Positions 19,483 to 28,687 of a stretch of 64,000 nucleotides of DNA are shown piece by piece. A program made the position numbers and the translations under genes. The notes under the pieces were generated by a model. The model made no database searches. It worked only from the letters and a program-made list of their open reading frames with translations, and had not been told where the DNA came from. Location of the stretch: contig JACPVI010000044.1 of the NCBI GenBank assembly GCA_016191815.1, forward strand, positions 61,513-125,512. Reading direction: 5' to 3'. This DNA comes from Myxococcales bacterium. Lineage in GTDB: Bacteria > Myxococcota > Myxococcia > Myxococcales > Myxococcaceae. Each line of letters begins with the position of its first letter. Within the stretch, counting starts at the first letter, position 1.

Positions 19483-21293
19483 TGGAGCTCGCTCCCGACA
19501 CCGGCCCGCCTCGGCCGCTCAAGGGGAAGGCCGGGTGGCTGATGCGCCCGACCGCCTTCTGGCCCGCCCTCGCCGCCGCGGTCGGGGCCGGCTACCTCTG
19601 CCTCACGGTGGGGCTCGCCGGAAGGGCGATGGTCACCTTCCTCGCGGCTGCGGGAGTGGGCATCGCGGTGGTGGTGGGCTTCGGGCTCTTGAGGTGGCGC
19701 CGGAGGCTGCGCGCGCTGGTCTCCTTGGGCCTCACCGCCGGGAGGCCAAGGACGGAGCAGCTCAAGGCGGCCGTGGTGGAGGTGGCCAGCTTCCCCGACT
19801 GGGTGTTCGGCGCCGGCGTGCTCGCCTGGATCGCCGGCTCGGTGGCGGTGGCGATGGCGGTCTTGCTCCTGGAGCGGGTCAGCTGGTCGCAGGCGGCCCA
19901 CATCGTGCTGGTGGGTGCGCTGGTGGGGCCGATCACCTGGTTGTTGGTGTCGCTTCGCATCTCGATGCGCGCCCGGCGGCTCCTGGAGGAGCTGGCCGAG
20001 GTTGGCGGGCTCTCGTCCGAGCAGGTGCGAGAGCTGCTCCCCGCTCGCAGGCTCAAGCTCAAGGCCCGGGTGGTGGCCTTCGCCGCCATCTCCGTCGTCA
20101 CCTCGGCCGGGATCACCGCCGACGCGGCCTCGGCGCTGGTGCGGCGCAGCGTGGATCGAGTGCTGTCGCAGCCCGAGCCCGCCGCCCAGGCCGATCTCGC
20201 CAAGGAGGAGGTGGGCACCCTCTTTGGGGGGATGGGGGCGCTCTGCGCGCTGATGGCGGTGCTGGCGATGGGCATCGCCTACGCGGGAGGCACGGCGCTT
20301 TCGGATCCCTTGGGCCGCGCCGCCTTCGAGGCCGCCCGCATCGCCAAGGGCGAGGTGGGCAAGGCCCGGCTGATCGCCGCCGAGGATGAGGTGTGGGCGG
20401 TGGCCTCCTCCTTCGGGGTGATGCACGCCAGGCTCCGGGAGGTGCTCTCCAACGTCCGAGCCGCGGGGGTGCGGATCGGCGCCACCGCGGAGCAGATCGT
20501 CCGCAGCACCAGCCGAAACGAGTTCGGCGCCACCAGCCAGGCCGGCTCACTCAACGAGGTGTCGATCACCACCGAGGAGCTGGCGCGGAGCGCCCGGCAG
20601 ATCTCCGAGAACGCCTCCGCGGTGGCGGAGATCGCCTCGCGCACCCTGGCCGCGGCGGAGCGGGGGAGGAGCGGCGCCGAGGCTTTCTCCACCTCGGTGG
20701 AGCGGATGCGCCGCGACAACCAGGCCATCGCCGACTCGGTGGCCAAGCTGTCCAAGCGGGTGCAGCAGATCGGGAGGATCGTCGAGTTCATCAACGGGAT
20801 CGCCGACCGGTCGGACCTGCTCGCGCTCAACGCCGAGCTGGAGGGCACCAAGGCGGGCGAGGTGGGCCGGGGCTTCTCCTTGGTGGCGGCGGAGATCCGC
20901 AGGCTGGCGGAGAACGTGATCGAGTCCACCCGGGAGATCGAGCAGCTGATCGAGGAGATCCGGCACGCCACCGAGGCGGCGGTGGCCGCCACCGAGTCCG
21001 GGGTGAGCGCCACCGAGGGCGGTGGAAGGCTGGCCGGCTCGGTGGTGGCCTCGCTGGACACCATCGTGGGGCTGGCCCAAGAGACCTCCGATGCGGTGCG
21101 GGCCATCTCGCTCTCCATCCAGCAGCAGCAGAGCGGCACCCACCAGCTCGCGGAGACGATGGCGGAGATCCTCCGGCTCACCTCTCAGAGCCTCTCCGCC
21201 ACCAAGCAGGCGGCGGAGGCCAACGCCGGCCTCACCGCGGTCGCCCAGGACCTGCGCAGCGTGGTGGAGCGGTTCCGGATCGAGGGCGCATGA
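19482..21293 (+). CDS. Second methyl-accepting chemotaxis protein, tandem paralogue
   Basis: The 603-residue protein repeats the plan of its neighbour: several N-terminal hydrophobic segments (about 37-75, 108-155, 190-210, 245-270), no large extracytoplasmic domain, and a signalling coiled coil with the same variant tip (SDLLALNAELEGTKAGEVGR). The two genes probably arose by duplication. Methylation would be by the CheR and demethylation by the CheB encoded downstream. It overlaps the CheA start by four bases (ATGA at 21290-21293). Confidence 0.92.
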   Translation: MELAPDTGPPRPLKGKAGWLMRPTAFWPALAAAVGAGYLCLTVGLAGRAMVTFLAAAGVGIAVVVGFGLLRWRRRLRALVSLGLTAGRPRTEQLKAAVVEVASFPDWVFGAGVLAWIAGSVAVAMAVLLLERVSWSQAAHIVLVGALVGPITWLLVSLRISMRARRLLEELAEVGGLSSEQVRELLPARRLKLKARVVAFAAISVVTSAGITADAASALVRRSVDRVLSQPEPAAQADLAKEEVGTLFGGMGALCALMAVLAMGIAYAGGTALSDPLGRAAFEAARIAKGEVGKARLIAAEDEVWAVASSFGVMHARLREVLSNVRAAGVRIGATAEQIVRSTSRNEFGATSQAGSLNEVSITTEELARSARQISENASAVAEIASRTLAAAERGRSGAEAFSTSVERMRRDNQAIADSVAKLSKRVQQIGRIVEFINGIADRSDLLALNAELEGTKAGEVGRGFSLVAAEIRRLAENVIESTREIEQLIEEIRHATEAAVAATESGVSATEGGGRLAGSVVASLDTIVGLAQETSDAVRAISLSIQQQQSGTHQLAETMAEILRLTSQSLSATKQAAEANAGLTAVAQDLRSVVERFRIEGA

Positions 21294-23548
21294 GCGGCGC
21301 GAGGGAAAAGCTCCTCCAGCAGTTTCGCGACCTCGTCGGCGAGCGGCTGGACAAGATCGGCCGCCAGCTGGTGGTGCTGGAGTCCGGCCCCAACCCGGAG
21401 GCGGGGAAGAACGCCCTGCGCGAGCTGCACGGCCTCAAGGGCGAGGCCCGCATGATGGGCTTTTCCGACGTCAACCGGCTGGTCCACGAGATGGAGGAGG
21501 TGGTCCGCTCGACCGAGCCCAGGGGCTTCGCCCTCACCGGCGGCTCCACCGACGCGCTGCTCGTCGCCTCCGACGGGGTGCTGGTGCTCTCCGGCGCGAG
21601 CCAGGCTGCCGGCGCCCCGCCCGAGGTGGACAAGCTGGTCGACTGGCTCAAGCAACGGGCAGTCGCCGAGCGCGGGGCCAGAGGGGATTCAACGACCGAG
21701 TCCAGGGCGAACGTCAAGGCCGGACCGCCAGCAGGAGGCTCCGAGGAGACCACCGGCTCGGGCATCGCCTCGGCCGCCCTGGCCGCCGCCGCCCACGCCG
21801 CCGGCCCGCCCGAGGGCACCTCCACCTCGGCCCGGCCGCTGGGGCGCAAGGGAGAGGCAAGGCTCGAAGGCTCCACCCGCATCAGCCAGAAGACGCTCGA
21901 TCACCTCACCAGCTCGGTCACCAGCCTGCTCCAGCTCTCCCGCAGGCGGGAGCGCGGCATCGCCCACCGGCTCTCGCTCGCCAGGGACATCGCGCAGATC
22001 TCCCGCGCCGCGGAGGATTTGGGCCCCGCCGCCGCGGGGCTGGCCGCCCGTCTCTCTCGCGCCAAGGAGCTGGCGGCCGAGCTGCACCGGGAGGACAAGC
22101 TCCTCGCCAACGAGGAGCTTCGAGATCTCACCCACGTCGCCTCCGAGGTGCAGGCGCTGAGGATGCTTCCCCTCTCGGTGCTCTTCGATCAGTACCCGCG
22201 GATGGTGCGGGACATCGCCCGCGAGCTGGGCAAGGAAGTCGAGCTGGTGGTGGAAGGCGAGGACACCAAGGCCGACCGCACCGTGCTGGAGGCGCTGAAG
22301 GACCCGCTCATGCACCTGGTGCGGAACGCGCTCGATCACGGGCTCGAGCTGCCCGAGGAGCGGCGGCGGCTCTCCAAGTCGCCCAAGGGGCACCTCTCGC
22401 TCCGGGCGGCGAGGGAGGGCGAGCGCATCCTGCTCCGGGTGGAGGACGACGGCGCCGGGTTGGACGCGGCGCGGCTCCGCGCGGCGGCGGTGAGGCGGGG
22501 CACCCTCGACCAGGCGTCGGCCGACGCGCTCACCGACCAGGCGGCGAAGGACCTCATCTTCGTGTCCGGGTTCTCCTCCAAGGACTCCGCCTCGGACCTC
22601 TCCGGCCGCGGAGTGGGCCTGGACGTGGTCCGCACCCGACTTCAGGAATTGGGCGGAGACGTGGCGGTCAGCTCGGTGGTGGGGCACGGCGCCACCTTCG
22701 AGCTGCGCGTGCCGGTCTCGCTCACGGTGGCGCCGCTGCTCTTCGTCCAGGCCGGCGACGAGAAGCTGTGCCTCACCGCCTCTCACGTGGTGAACGCCCT
22801 CAAGGTCGAAGGGGAGCACCTGCGTGAGATGGCGGGCCGGCCGTCGCTCAAGGTGAACGACGAGGTGCTCCCGTTCGCGTCGATCGCCTCCATCCTGGGG
22901 ATGGCGCCGGAGCGGGGCGCCTCGGAGGGCGAGCTGGTGCTCTTGGTCCGGGCCCAGGGCTCGGTCGCCGCCATCTCGGTGGACCGGGTGCTCGAGGAGC
23001 GGGTGCAGGCCATCCTCCCGCTCCGGGGGATTCTCTCGCGGTTCCGTCACCTCTCGGGGGCGACGCCGCACGCCGACGGCTCGCTCGCGCTGGTGCTCTC
23101 CGCCGCCCACCTCATCTCCACCGCCCGCGGGCTCTCTCCCGTCAGGCTCGCCGCGATGCCCTCCCGTCCCGAAAAGGCCAGGCGCCGGCGGATCCTGGTG
23201 GCGGACGACTCGCCCCTCACCCGCGAGCTGCTCTGCTCGCTGCTCGAGTCGGTGGGCTACGAGGTCCTGGGCGCCCAGGACGGCGCCGAGGCTTTCGATC
23301 GCCTCTCCCGCGAGCCGGTGGACCTGCTCATCACCGATCTGGAAATGCCCCAGGTGGACGGGCTGGAGCTGACGCGGAGGCTCAAGGCCCATCCCACCTT
23401 GCGAAACCTTCCGGTGGTGATCGTCACCACCCGCGGCGCGGAAGCGGACCGGCGCAAGGGGATGGAGGCCGGGGCCGACGGCTACATCGCCAAGAGCGAC
23501 CTGGTGCGGCAAGACCTGGTGGACGTGGTGGCGCGTCTGCTCGGCTGA
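21290..23548 (+). CDS. CheA-type histidine kinase fused to a receiver domain (FrzE-like)
   Basis: Domains in order: an HPt domain with phospho-His47 in RELHGLKGEARMMG, an Ala/Pro-rich linker (about 130-190) in place of a clear P2 domain, a dimerisation segment, an ATPase domain with HLVRNALDHG and RVEDDGAGLD, a CheW-like domain, and a C-terminal receiver (LVADDSPLTRE, phospho-Asp683 in LLITDLEMPQVDG). A kinase-receiver fusion of this type is seen in Myxococcus FrzE. The ATG at 21290 overlaps the receptor stop; a much longer open frame upstream is a shadow. Confidence 0.93.
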   Translation: MSGAREKLLQQFRDLVGERLDKIGRQLVVLESGPNPEAGKNALRELHGLKGEARMMGFSDVNRLVHEMEEVVRSTEPRGFALTGGSTDALLVASDGVLVLSGASQAAGAPPEVDKLVDWLKQRAVAERGARGDSTTESRANVKAGPPAGGSEETTGSGIASAALAAAAHAAGPPEGTSTSARPLGRKGEARLEGSTRISQKTLDHLTSSVTSLLQLSRRRERGIAHRLSLARDIAQISRAAEDLGPAAAGLAARLSRAKELAAELHREDKLLANEELRDLTHVASEVQALRMLPLSVLFDQYPRMVRDIARELGKEVELVVEGEDTKADRTVLEALKDPLMHLVRNALDHGLELPEERRRLSKSPKGHLSLRAAREGERILLRVEDDGAGLDAARLRAAAVRRGTLDQASADALTDQAAKDLIFVSGFSSKDSASDLSGRGVGLDVVRTRLQELGGDVAVSSVVGHGATFELRVPVSLTVAPLLFVQAGDEKLCLTASHVVNALKVEGEHLREMAGRPSLKVNDEVLPFASIASILGMAPERGASEGELVLLVRAQGSVAAISVDRVLEERVQAILPLRGILSRFRHLSGATPHADGSLALVLSAAHLISTARGLSPVRLAAMPSRPEKARRRRILVADDSPLTRELLCSLLESVGYEVLGAQDGAEAFDRLSREPVDLLITDLEMPQVDGLELTRRLKAHPTLRNLPVVIVTTRGAEADRRKGMEAGADGYIAKSDLVRQDLVDVVARLLG

Positions 23549-23578
23549 CGGGTATGGTTGGCCGGCTCCCGAGGAGAC

Positions 23579-24661
23579 ATGGGAAAGAAGATCGGAGTCC
23601 TGGTCGTCGACGATTCGCCCATCTGCCGGAAGCTCATCTCCGAGGCGCTCCAGCAGGATCCCGAGCTGGAGGTGGTGGGCACCGCGGCCGACGGGCTGGA
23701 CGCGCTCCAGAAGGTCGCCGAGCTCAAGCCTCAGGTCGTCACCATGGACGTGGACATGCCGGTGATGGACGGGCTCACCGCGGTGGAGCGGATCATGGCG
23801 GAGACCCCCACCCCCATCCTGGTGCTCACCGCCGATCCCAGGAAGCAGGCCCCGGAGCTGACCTGCAAGGCCCTGGAGATGGGCGCGCTGGCGCTTCAAG
23901 TCAAGCCCGCCCTGGACGCCGGCCCCGAGGCATGGAACCTGGCCAAGGAGGTGAAGCTGCTCTCGTCGGTGAGGGTGATTCGGCACCTCCGGGGCATGCT
24001 TCGCACCGGGGTGAAGCCGGCTCCCGCAGTCTCCAGCAGCGCGGACGCGCGGGCCTTCTCCATCTCGCCGATCGGGGTGGTGGCCATCGCCAGCTCCACC
24101 GGCGGGCCGCAGGTGGTGCACACGCTCCTCTCCGAGCTGCCGGGAGACTTCCCGGCGCCGATCGTGCTGGTCCAGCACATCAACTCCGCCTTCTCCGACT
24201 CGCTGGCAGGCTGGCTGGCGGCAGCCTCGAAGCTCAAGATCCGGGTGGCCAAGGACGGCGACGCGCTCTTGCCCGGAGAGGCGCTGATCGCCCCGCCCGG
24301 GCTGCACATGGTGGTGCCTTCGCGGGGTCGGGTTTCGCTGGTCGTCGGCGAGCCGAGGGAGGGACATCTTCCTTCCGGCTCGCTCCTGCTCGAGTCGGCG
24401 GCGAAGGCCTACGGCCGCCGGGCGGTGGGGATGATCCTCACCGGGATGGGGGTGGACGGCGCGGACGGAATCGCGGCGGTGAAGGCGGCGGGTGGCACCA
24501 CCATCGCCCAGAGCCAGGAGTCCTGCGTGGTCTTCGGGATGCCCGGCGCGGCGATCGCCAGGGGAGTGGTGGACCAGGTGGTGCACGGCGACGAGCTTTC
24601 ATTGGCGCTGCTCAAGCTCGCCAAGGGCGAGCGGCCGCCTTCGGTCCGGGCAGCTCCGTAG
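23579..24661 (+). CDS. cheB: Chemotaxis methylesterase/glutamine deamidase CheB
   Basis: The receiver domain (residues 1-120; phospho-Asp57 in VTMDVDMP) controls a C-terminal methylesterase with the expected catalytic residues: Ser in IASSTGGPQ, His in LVQHI, and Asp in [10 protein letters not shown]. It removes methyl groups from receptors. The ATG at 23579 follows GAGGAG (23571-23576); an in-frame TTG at 23558 is less likely. It lies 30 bases after CheA and 3 bases before CheR. Confidence 0.95.
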   Translation: MGKKIGVLVVDDSPICRKLISEALQQDPELEVVGTAADGLDALQKVAELKPQVVTMDVDMPVMDGLTAVERIMAETPTPILVLTADPRKQAPELTCKALEMGALALQVKPALDAGPEAWNLAKEVKLLSSVRVIRHLRGMLRTGVKPAPAVSSSADARAFSISPIGVVAIASSTGGPQVVHTLLSELPGDFPAPIVLVQHINSAFSDSLAGWLAAASKLKIRVAKDGDALLPGEALIAPPGLHMVVPSRGRVSLVVGEPREGHLPSGSLLLESAAKAYGRRAVGMILTGMGVDGADGIAAVKAAGGTTIAQSQESCVVFGMPGAAIARGVVDQVVHGDELSLALLKLAKGERPPSVRAAP

Positions 24662-24664
24662 GCC

Positions 24665-25924
24665 ATGGCGTCTGACGACGGCCAGCTCTCCCCGGTCTGC
24701 GCCTACATCGCGGAGCGCACCGGCACCTCGCTCTCCTCTCAGCAGGCGGCGCGGCTGAAGGCGGTGCTCGACTCGAGGCTTTCCGGGCGGAAGGAGGAAG
24801 AGTACCTGGCGCACCTCTCCTCGGTGGGCGGCGCGGCGGAGCTGGCCGAGCTGATCTCCGCCATCGTGGTGCACAAGACGGATCTGTTCCGCGACGAGGT
24901 GCAGCTGGGCGCTTTCCGCCAGCACTTGTTGCGGCCGCTGTGCCGGACCGGGCGGCCGCTCAGGCTCTGGAGCGCCGGGTGCGCGACCGGCGAGGAAGTA
25001 GCCACGCTGCTCGTCCTCCTGGAAGAAGAGGGCGCCCACCCCTCGAGCACGGTGCTCGGAACGGATCTTTCGGCCGCGGTGCTGGAGCGGGCCCGCCGCC
25101 TGTCCTTCCCAGCCGAGGCCGTGCGCCGGGTGCCGCCCTCGCTCAAGTCCCGCTACTTCCGGGAGCGGGAGGGCCAGCTCGAGCTGTTGCCCGCGCTGCG
25201 CGCCCGCGCCTGCTTCTGCTGCCATAACTTGATGGACATGCCTTACCCCTTCCCGCAAGGGGCGAGCGCGTTCGACGTGATCTTCTGCCGCAACGTGCTC
25301 ATCTACTTCACCGAGCCGGCGTTCGATCAGGTGGTGGCGGCGCTCGCGGGGAGGCTGGTCAAAGGGGGCACCTTGGTGCTCTCGGCGGCGGAGCCGATCC
25401 TGAGGCCGCAGGCGCTGCTCGACACCGTGCGCCACGGGGAGGCGTTCTTCTACTGCCGGAGGGCGGAGCCGCGCCGGAAGGTGACTGGAGAGTTCCCCGC
25501 GGTGCCAGTGCGCCGGGTCACCGGCGAGATTCCGGTCCAGCCGGTGCGCCGGGTGACCGGGGAGATGCCGGCGCTCTGTGCGGAGCCTCCGCCCGCCCCG
25601 GTGGTTCCCGAGGAGGACCCGCGCGAGGAGGCGGTGCAGCTCTTCCACCTGGTCCTGGAATGGGCGGCGGCGGGGGAGAGCGACGAGGAGACCGAGAAGG
25701 GCCTGAGGCGCTGTCTGTACCTCGACCCGCACTTTGCCCAGGCGAGGTACCTTTTGGGGATGCTGCTCGAGCAGCGGGGGGCGTTGGCGGACGCGGCGGC
25801 GGAGTACCGGCGTGCGCTCTCCGCGCTGTGCGAGGGGCGATCCCAGGCGCCCCCGTTCTTCCTCAACAACGAGCGGCTGAAGGTAGCCTGCGAGCTGGCG
25901 GTGCGGCGAGTCGGGTTCCGCTGA
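24665..25924 (+). CDS. cheR: CheR methyltransferase with repeat linker and TPR-like tail
   Basis: The CheR domain (residues 1-270) has the SAM-binding segment WSAGCATGEE, DLSAAVLERAR and the family motif FDVIFCRNVLIYF. It methylates receptor glutamates. Between the enzyme and a C-terminal TPR-like region (about 320-400) there are three near-identical units of the form RRxVTGExP (residues 270-306, bases 25472-25582). A C-terminal TPR extension is also found in Myxococcus FrzF. It closes the operon; a remnant of a PIN-domain gene follows directly. Confidence 0.93.
   Translation: MASDDGQLSPVCAYIAERTGTSLSSQQAARLKAVLDSRLSGRKEEEYLAHLSSVGGAAELAELISAIVVHKTDLFRDEVQLGAFRQHLLRPLCRTGRPLRLWSAGCATGEEVATLLVLLEEEGAHPSSTVLGTDLSAAVLERARRLSFPAEAVRRVPPSLKSRYFREREGQLELLPALRARACFCCHNLMDMPYPFPQGASAFDVIFCRNVLIYFTEPAFDQVVAALAGRLVKGGTLVLSAAEPILRPQALLDTVRHGEAFFYCRRAEPRRKVTGEFPAVPVRRVTGEIPVQPVRRVTGEMPALCAEPPPAPVVPEEDPREEAVQLFHLVLEWAAAGESDEETEKGLRRCLYLDPHFAQARYLLGMLLEQRGALADAAAEYRRALSALCEGRSQAPPFFLNNERLKVACELAVRRVGFR
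25472..25582 (+). repeat. Three tandem RRxVTGExP units inside cheR
   Basis: Units of 39, 36 and 36 bases (25472-25510, 25511-25546, 25547-25582) encode RRKVTGEFPAVPV, RRVTGEIPVQPV and RRVTGEMPALCA. They lie between the methyltransferase and TPR-like parts, so they may be a flexible linker or a docking peptide present in three copies. Confidence 0.75.
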
Positions 25925-25945
25925 GGCCGCGCGCGGGAGGCCTCC

Positions 25946-26097
25946 AAGGTCGCCATCTCCGCGGTGGTGGCCGGCCGATCCCCCACAACGACATCTGGCT
26001 GGCGGCCCACGCCTTCCAGGCTGGGGCCGAGCTGTGGTCGTTCGATCGCCACTTCGAGAACGTGGCGGGGCTTGCCCGGCGGCACCTGGCGCACTGA
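25946..26097 (+). pseudogene. Broken PIN-domain (VapC-like) toxin fragment
   Basis: A frame ending at 26097 encodes 41 residues starting GRPIPHNDIWLAAHAFQAG and continuing through ELWSFDRHFENVAGL. This matches the C-terminal part of PIN-domain ribonucleases (the NDxxIAA acidic site and the D-x-HF end). There is no N-terminal half, start codon or antitoxin gene. Just upstream in another frame, KVAISAVVAG (25946 on) resembles the PIN beta-strand near the middle of the domain, so an internal deletion with a frame shift is likely. It is probably not expressed. Confidence 0.6.
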
Positions 26098-26147
26098 CTA
26101 GAGCACTCGCTTGCCTCGAGGCGGGCTTCGACTCCGCCCCGGAAGGC

Positions 26148-27737
26148 TCATCTGTCGCGAGGGGAGAGCTTCACCTCGCGCGAGGTCGCCTCGCCTCCGA
26201 CCACCGTCACTTCGAGCTGTGCGGAGGACTTCCCGTCCGGCGACTCGAGAGAGAGCCAGTGGCGCCCGGCCGGCAGCGACACGGTGAGCGGCGTCATCCC
26301 CAGCTCCACGCCCTTCTCCCGAACGAAGGCCGGGACATCGCTCGCCAAGGACAGCGTCCCCTTCGGCTTCGGCGCCGGCCTCGGCGGTGCCTTCTCCTTC
26401 TGGCGCCGCTCGGCCACCTTGGCCGCCGCCAGCTCCGCCGGCTCTGACGGCGGGAGAGCCGGTGCCTTTTCGGGCTTCGGCCCGAAGGCCTTCGTCCCCA
26501 CCAGCACCGCGGTCACCGAGAGCGCCGCCGCCGCTCCGAAGGCCCCCACCGCCGCCCAAAGCCTCCGGCGGCGAGCCCGCTTGTCCAGCGCGGTGATCGA
26601 CACCTCCTCGTCGCCCTGCACCACCGCCGCGGTGGGCCGATCGTCCTCCAGCGTCTCGCCCGGCTCGTCGAAGGTGGAATCGGCGATGGTCGAGTCAGCG
26701 CTGTCCGAGGGGCCGCCCATCGAGACGGTCTGGTCCGACTCTTCCTTGGCCGCCTTCGCCGGCGGCCTCGGGGCGGGCTTTCGGGCCGGCAACGGTTGAG
26801 GAGTCGGCGGCAAGCCGAGCGCCTCCCCGGCGTCCCTGGGAAACGGCTCGAAGCACTCCCGGACCCGGGCGGAGAGCTTGCGCGCGGCGTCCTTGGAGAA
26901 GAACACCTCCAGCCCCTTGGCCAGGGCGAGCGCGCTCGGGGTGCGGCGGGAAAGCTCGCGGTCCACCGACTGGATGAGCACGTCCACCAGCGAGCGGGGG
27001 AGGCCCCGCGCCACCTCGTCGGGGTGCGGCTGCGGGAAGAAGAGCGCCTGCTGGAACACCTCGGCCTCGGTCTGCCCAGGGTAGAGCTTCTGGCCGCAGA
27101 CCAGCTCCCAGAGGACCGCTCCCAGAGCGAAGACGTCGACCCTGCGGTCCAAGGGCTGCGAGCGAAGCTGCTCGGGAGGCATGTAGGGCAGCTTCCCTTT
27201 GATGCCGCCGGTCAGCGTCACCTGGAGGTTGGTCGCCTTGGCGAGCCCGAAGTCCACCACCTTCACGTCGCCGTCCTCGGAGACCATCAGGTTCTGCGGC
27301 GACACGTCGCGGTGCACCAGCCCCAGGGCCTTGCCGTCCGGGGCCGCCACCTGGTGCGCGAAGTGCAGTCCCAGGGCCGCCTGGTGGACGACCCAGCAGC
27401 CCTCCTCGATGGTCAGCCGCTCGCCGGACGCGCGCAGCTTCTTGAGCAGCGCGCTCACCGGCCAGCCGCGGACCAGCTCCATCGCCAGGAAGGGCCGCTC
27501 GTCCACCTCTCCCACCTCGTACACCTCCACCACGTTCGGGTGGCGCAGGAGCGCGGAGGTGCGCGCCTCGCGGAGGAGGTCCTCCCGCTGCGAGGGATCC
27601 GCCGCCAGGTGGGGGAGCACCAGCTTGAGCGCGAGCAGCTCCGCCCCCCGGCTGTTCGGCCCTGAGGCCAAGAACACCTCGGCGGTCGCTCCGGCCCCCA
27701 GTCGCCGGAGAAGCTGGTAGGGCCCGAACCTCTTCAC
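26148..27737 (-). CDS. Hanks-type Ser/Thr protein kinase with PEGA-like extracytoplasmic tail
   Basis: Kinase domain, residues 7-270: ATP-binding Gly loop (RRLGAGATAEVF), catalytic Lys38, HRD at 142-144 in VHRDVSPQN, DFG in VVDFGLAK. An acidic, Pro-rich stretch (about 300-380) follows, then a transmembrane helix (about 393-415) and a C-terminal PEGA-like domain (residues about 455-529, with GMTPLTVSLPAGRHWLSLES). The kinase faces the cytoplasm. This layout is very common in myxobacteria. Substrate unknown. It is divergent from the CpoB-like gene by 89 bases, so the two share a promoter region. Confidence 0.93.
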   Translation of the reverse strand: MKRFGPYQLLRRLGAGATAEVFLASGPNSRGAELLALKLVLPHLAADPSQREDLLREARTSALLRHPNVVEVYEVGEVDERPFLAMELVRGWPVSALLKKLRASGERLTIEEGCWVVHQAALGLHFAHQVAAPDGKALGLVHRDVSPQNLMVSEDGDVKVVDFGLAKATNLQVTLTGGIKGKLPYMPPEQLRSQPLDRRVDVFALGAVLWELVCGQKLYPGQTEAEVFQQALFFPQPHPDEVARGLPRSLVDVLIQSVDRELSRRTPSALALAKGLEVFFSKDAARKLSARVRECFEPFPRDAGEALGLPPTPQPLPARKPAPRPPAKAAKEESDQTVSMGGPSDSADSTIADSTFDEPGETLEDDRPTAAVVQGDEEVSITALDKRARRRRLWAAVGAFGAAAALSVTAVLVGTKAFGPKPEKAPALPPSEPAELAAAKVAERRQKEKAPPRPAPKPKGTLSLASDVPAFVREKGVELGMTPLTVSLPAGRHWLSLESPDGKSSAQLEVTVVGGEATSREVKLSPRDR

Positions 27738-27826
27738 GCAACGGGAGAGTGTAGCCTCCGGCCGCGCCGCCGGGGTGTCCGGAACACCGTCGACGCCGCG
27801 CCGCGGTGAGCTAGTATCCGCCGGCG

Positions 27827-28687
27827 ATGCGGAGGCTCGTCCCAGCGGCGATCTCGGCCCTCCTTTGGGGTTGCTTCTACCCGGCCGATCGCGGGAAGGC
27901 CCTCGAGGCCAAGCTCGAGCGCATAACCGCCGACAAGGAGGAGCTGGAGAAGCAGCTCCTCGAGCAGCGCCAAAAGCTCGCCGCCACCCTGCCGCGGATC
28001 GATGAGAAGATCCGCGAGGTCCAGGCCGCCCTCGACAGCCTGGACACCGCCTCGCGCCGCTCCGACGCCGACATCGGGATCCAGATGCAGAAGACGGTGG
28101 AGGACCTGGCCAAGCTGCGCGGGCAGGTGGAGACCTACCTCTTCAAGATCGGCGAGCTGGAGAACGAGATCAAGCGCATCGCCGACGACACCCAGAAGCG
28201 CTTCACCGAGCTGCAGGGCGCCGAGGCGGTGAAGGCCGCCGAGGCCAAGAAGAGGGCCGAGGAGCTCAAGCGCCCGGAGGACAAGCGTCAGTTCCTCCAC
28301 CTGGCCGAGGAGAAGGCCAAGGCCGCCGAGCACGCGCTGGCCCGGCAGCTCTACGCCGAATTCTTGAAGAAGTGGCCGAAGGACGAGCTGACCGGCGACG
28401 CCCACTTCGGCCTCGGCGAAAGCTACTTCAGCGAGGATCGCTGCCGCGAGGCTCTCCCCGAGTACGGGAAGGTGATCCAGGACTTCGCCAAGTCGCGCTC
28501 CGCTCCCGAGGCCTACCTGCGCTCCTCGGAGTGCTTCAAGAAGCTCAAGATGAACGAGGAGTCGAAGCTGGCCCTGGAGGAAGTGGTTCGGCAGTATCCG
28601 AAGTCCGAGGCGGCCAAGAGCGCCAAGGCCAAGCTGGACGAGCTGGACAAGGGCAAAAAGCCGCCTGCGAAGAAAGGGAAGAAATGA
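27827..28687 (+). CDS. CpoB/YbgF-like lipoprotein with coiled coil and TPR repeats
   Basis: The lipoprotein signal ends in LLWGC (Cys16). Residues about 25-140 are strongly coiled-coil (Glu/Lys/Arg heptads), followed by a TPR region (about 155-275; for example AHFGLGESYFSEDRCREALPEY). The two-part layout matches YbgF/CpoB, a cell-envelope factor that coordinates peptidoglycan synthesis with Tol-Pal in other bacteria; but no tol genes are present here, so this is an analogy. A Lys-rich tail ends the protein. Its TGA overlaps the ATG of the selenoprotein candidate. Confidence 0.85.
   Translation: MRRLVPAAISALLWGCFYPADRGKALEAKLERITADKEELEKQLLEQRQKLAATLPRIDEKIREVQAALDSLDTASRRSDADIGIQMQKTVEDLAKLRGQVETYLFKIGELENEIKRIADDTQKRFTELQGAEAVKAAEAKKRAEELKRPEDKRQFLHLAEEKAKAAEHALARQLYAEFLKKWPKDELTGDAHFGLGESYFSEDRCREALPEYGKVIQDFAKSRSAPEAYLRSSECFKKLKMNEESKLALEEVVRQYPKSEAAKSAKAKLDELDKGKKPPAKKGKK

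Noticed and set aside
21689..24586. 965-codon minus-strand open frame
   Set aside because: It is antisense to the CheA and CheB genes, which have clear domains; the composition is biased and no domain is seen.
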